A stretch of DNA of 64,000 nt from CAG-791 sp002449595. Its GTDB lineage: Bacteria > Bacillota > Clostridia > Lachnospirales > Lachnospiraceae. The DNA is taken from contig CAMNHV010000007.1 in assembly GCA_946539855.1 (NCBI GenBank), forward strand, positions 9,611 through 73,610, read 5' to 3'. The translations under genes were made by a program, and so were the position numbers. The notes beneath the pieces are model-generated. The model had not been told where the DNA came from. It was given only the letters and a program-made list of their open reading frames with translations, and searched no databases. The stretch's first letter is position 1. The number at the start of each line of letters is the position of its first letter. Below, one piece after another: positions 62,759-64,000 of the stretch.

Positions 62759-63862
62759 ATGTCAAGCTTATCTCTGGATAAAATCAACAAAAAATACCCC
62801 AACGGATTCCATGCAGTCAAGGATTTCACACTTGATATCGAAGACAAGGAATTCATCATCTTCGTCGGTCCTTCCGGATGCGGCAAATCCACAACGCTCC
62901 GTATGATCGCCGGCCTCGAGGACATTACCTCCGGCACACTGAAGATCGATGGCAAAGTCGTCAACGATGTCGAGCCGAAGGACAGAGATATCGCGATGGT
63001 TTTCCAGAACTACGCACTGTATCCTCATATGACGGTTTATGACAACATGGCGTTCGGCTTAAAGCTCCGCAAGACCGACAAGGCTGAGATCGAGAAGCGC
63101 GTCCATGAGGCGGCGAAGATCCTCGATCTGGAGCACCTGCTCGATCGTAAGCCGAAGGCTCTTTCCGGCGGCCAGAGACAGCGTGTCGCGATGGGCCGTG
63201 CAATCGTTCGTAATCCCAAGGTCTTCCTGATGGACGAGCCGCTGTCCAACCTGGACGCGAAGCTGCGTGTCCAGATGAGATCCGAGATCTCCAAGCTGCA
63301 CCAGAGACTGGGCACCACGTTCATCTACGTCACACACGACCAGACCGAGGCTATGACGCTCGGCACACGTATCGTCGTTATGAAGGACGGCGTCGTGCAG
63401 CAGGTCGACTCTCCTCAGAACCTGTATGAGAAGCCGGACAACCTGTTCGTCGCGGGCTTCATGGGCTCCCCTCAGATGAACTTCCTCGATGGCGTTGTCA
63501 AGGTGAGCGGCGACCAGGTCACCGTCACTGTTGCGGGCAAGGATCTCGTTCTTCCTGCAGACAAGGCTGAGAAGGTCAAAGCTTACGACGGCAAGACTGT
63601 TATCTTCGGTATCCGTCCTGAGAACATCTCCGACTCCGAAGAAGTCATCGCGAAGTCCCAGGCAGTCTACGATGCGAAGATCGACGTCTACGAACTGCTC
63701 GGCGCAGAAGTCTTCCTGTATTTCGATCTGCAAGGCACACCTGTCACGGCCCGCGTCAATCCCAAGACGACGGCCCGCCCGGGCGACACGATCAAGATCG
63801 CGTTCGATATGGACAAGTGCCACGTCTTCGACAAGGAGACCGAGCTCAAGATCGCGGACTGA
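62759..63862 (+). CDS. msmX: Sugar ABC transporter ATPase, MsmX/UgpC-type
   Basis: This 367-residue ATPase energises CUT1 oligosaccharide importers and can serve several of them in trans. The P-loop GPSGCGKST is at 37-45, the signature LSGGQRQRVAMGRA follows, then Walker B VFLMDEP. A C-terminal TOBE/OB domain starts near residue 240 (VFGIRPENISDSEE). It stands alone with its own promoter and terminator. Codons are softer than in neighbours, suggesting high expression. No permeases are adjacent, which fits a shared-use ATPase that could serve the transporter at the left end of the window. Confidence 0.95.
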   Translation: MSSLSLDKINKKYPNGFHAVKDFTLDIEDKEFIIFVGPSGCGKSTTLRMIAGLEDITSGTLKIDGKVVNDVEPKDRDIAMVFQNYALYPHMTVYDNMAFGLKLRKTDKAEIEKRVHEAAKILDLEHLLDRKPKALSGGQRQRVAMGRAIVRNPKVFLMDEPLSNLDAKLRVQMRSEISKLHQRLGTTFIYVTHDQTEAMTLGTRIVVMKDGVVQQVDSPQNLYEKPDNLFVAGFMGSPQMNFLDGVVKVSGDQVTVTVAGKDLVLPADKAEKVKAYDGKTVIFGIRPENISDSEEVIAKSQAVYDAKIDVYELLGAEVFLYFDLQGTPVTARVNPKTTARPGDTIKIAFDMDKCHVFDKETELKIAD

Positions 63863-63893
63863 TCACAGAGAGCAATTATCTGAACGAATCGAG

Positions 63894-63926
63894 AGCCGCC
63901 GGCGCGAAAGCCCGGCGGCTTTCTTT
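63894..63926 (+). terminator. Intrinsic terminator after the MsmX-type gene
   Basis: AGCCGCCGG (63894-63902) pairs with CCGGCGGCT (63912-63920), followed by TTCTTT. The remaining 74 bp to the window edge hold nothing I can support. Confidence 0.82.
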
Positions 63927-64000
63927 AGCCCATCTGAGTACATTCCCTGCTTCAGCTGTGATAAACTAAACATAGAGACTGACGCAGATGATACGAAGGC

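Overview
The window looks like a chromosomal segment of a GC-rich (by eye near 60%), Gram-positive, fermentative Clostridia, most like a member of the Lachnospiraceae or a close relative. This is inference from gene content. The supporting genes are a cdaA-cdaR-glmM operon, HPr with both His15 and the Firmicutes regulatory Ser46, ricT, recD2, an archaeal/eukaryal-type ProRS, a transketolase split into two genes, ATP-dependent PEP carboxykinase, an A-type flavodiiron protein typical of anaerobes, and sugar import served by a shared MsmX-like ATPase. I found no rRNA, tRNA, phage, insertion sequence or CRISPR array.

Layout. 1-5.8 kb: a LacI-type regulator (cut by the window edge) diverges from a CUT1 oligosaccharide transporter (two permeases and a lipoprotein binding protein) and a cytoplasmic GH32 fructosidase. 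This reads as a fructo-oligosaccharide or sucrose uptake locus without its own ATPase. 5.9-14.6 kb is accessory: a secreted protein of six ~67-residue repeats, a non-coding array of 53-bp tandem repeats, two paralogous type-B carboxylesterases, a third alpha/beta hydrolase, and a large DUF6020-like membrane protein. 14.8-24.6 kb: uvrB, uvrA, an mreB-type actin, recD2, a comF-like gene and a small membrane protein. 24.6-29.8 kb: an uncharacterised membrane protein, then cdaA, cdaR, glmM (c-di-AMP synthesis and cell-wall precursor supply) and HPr. 29.8-34.8 kb: leuA, a hotdog thioesterase, proS, cca. 34.8-39.9 kb: HU, rqcP, a divIC-like gene, tilS, hpt, ftsH. 40.3-42.5 kb: fructose-bisphosphate aldolase and a KDG-type kinase. 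42.5-45.2 kb, minus strand: flavodiiron protein, a TSCPD protein and murG. 45.4-50.8 kb: nudC, a guanylate-kinase-like gene, holB, ricT, trmN6-like, rsmI. 51-64 kb: pckA, a metallophosphoesterase, a ROK glucokinase, transketolase halves, map, metG, a secreted helical protein with a YesL-like membrane protein, an unknown soluble protein, and the MsmX/UgpC-type ABC ATPase.

How the genes fit together. The 5' transporter could import oligosaccharides using the ATPase at 62.8 kb. GH32, glucokinase, aldolase, transketolase and PEPCK would then feed and balance glycolysis and pentose phosphates, with HPr as the likely carbon-status signal. Most long genes are packed in operons with start/stop overlaps. 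The four genes that look most highly expressed (HU, aldolase, PEPCK, MsmX) stand alone, with their own promoters and terminators and softer, U-ending codons.

The least explained parts are the repeat protein and the neighbouring 53-bp array (5.9-7.9 kb), the esterase/DUF6020 block, the two unknown membrane proteins before cdaA, the TSCPD-murG pair, and several non-coding repeats around regulatory regions. I did not find a clearly new multi-gene system. The candidates are listed with the test that would settle each.
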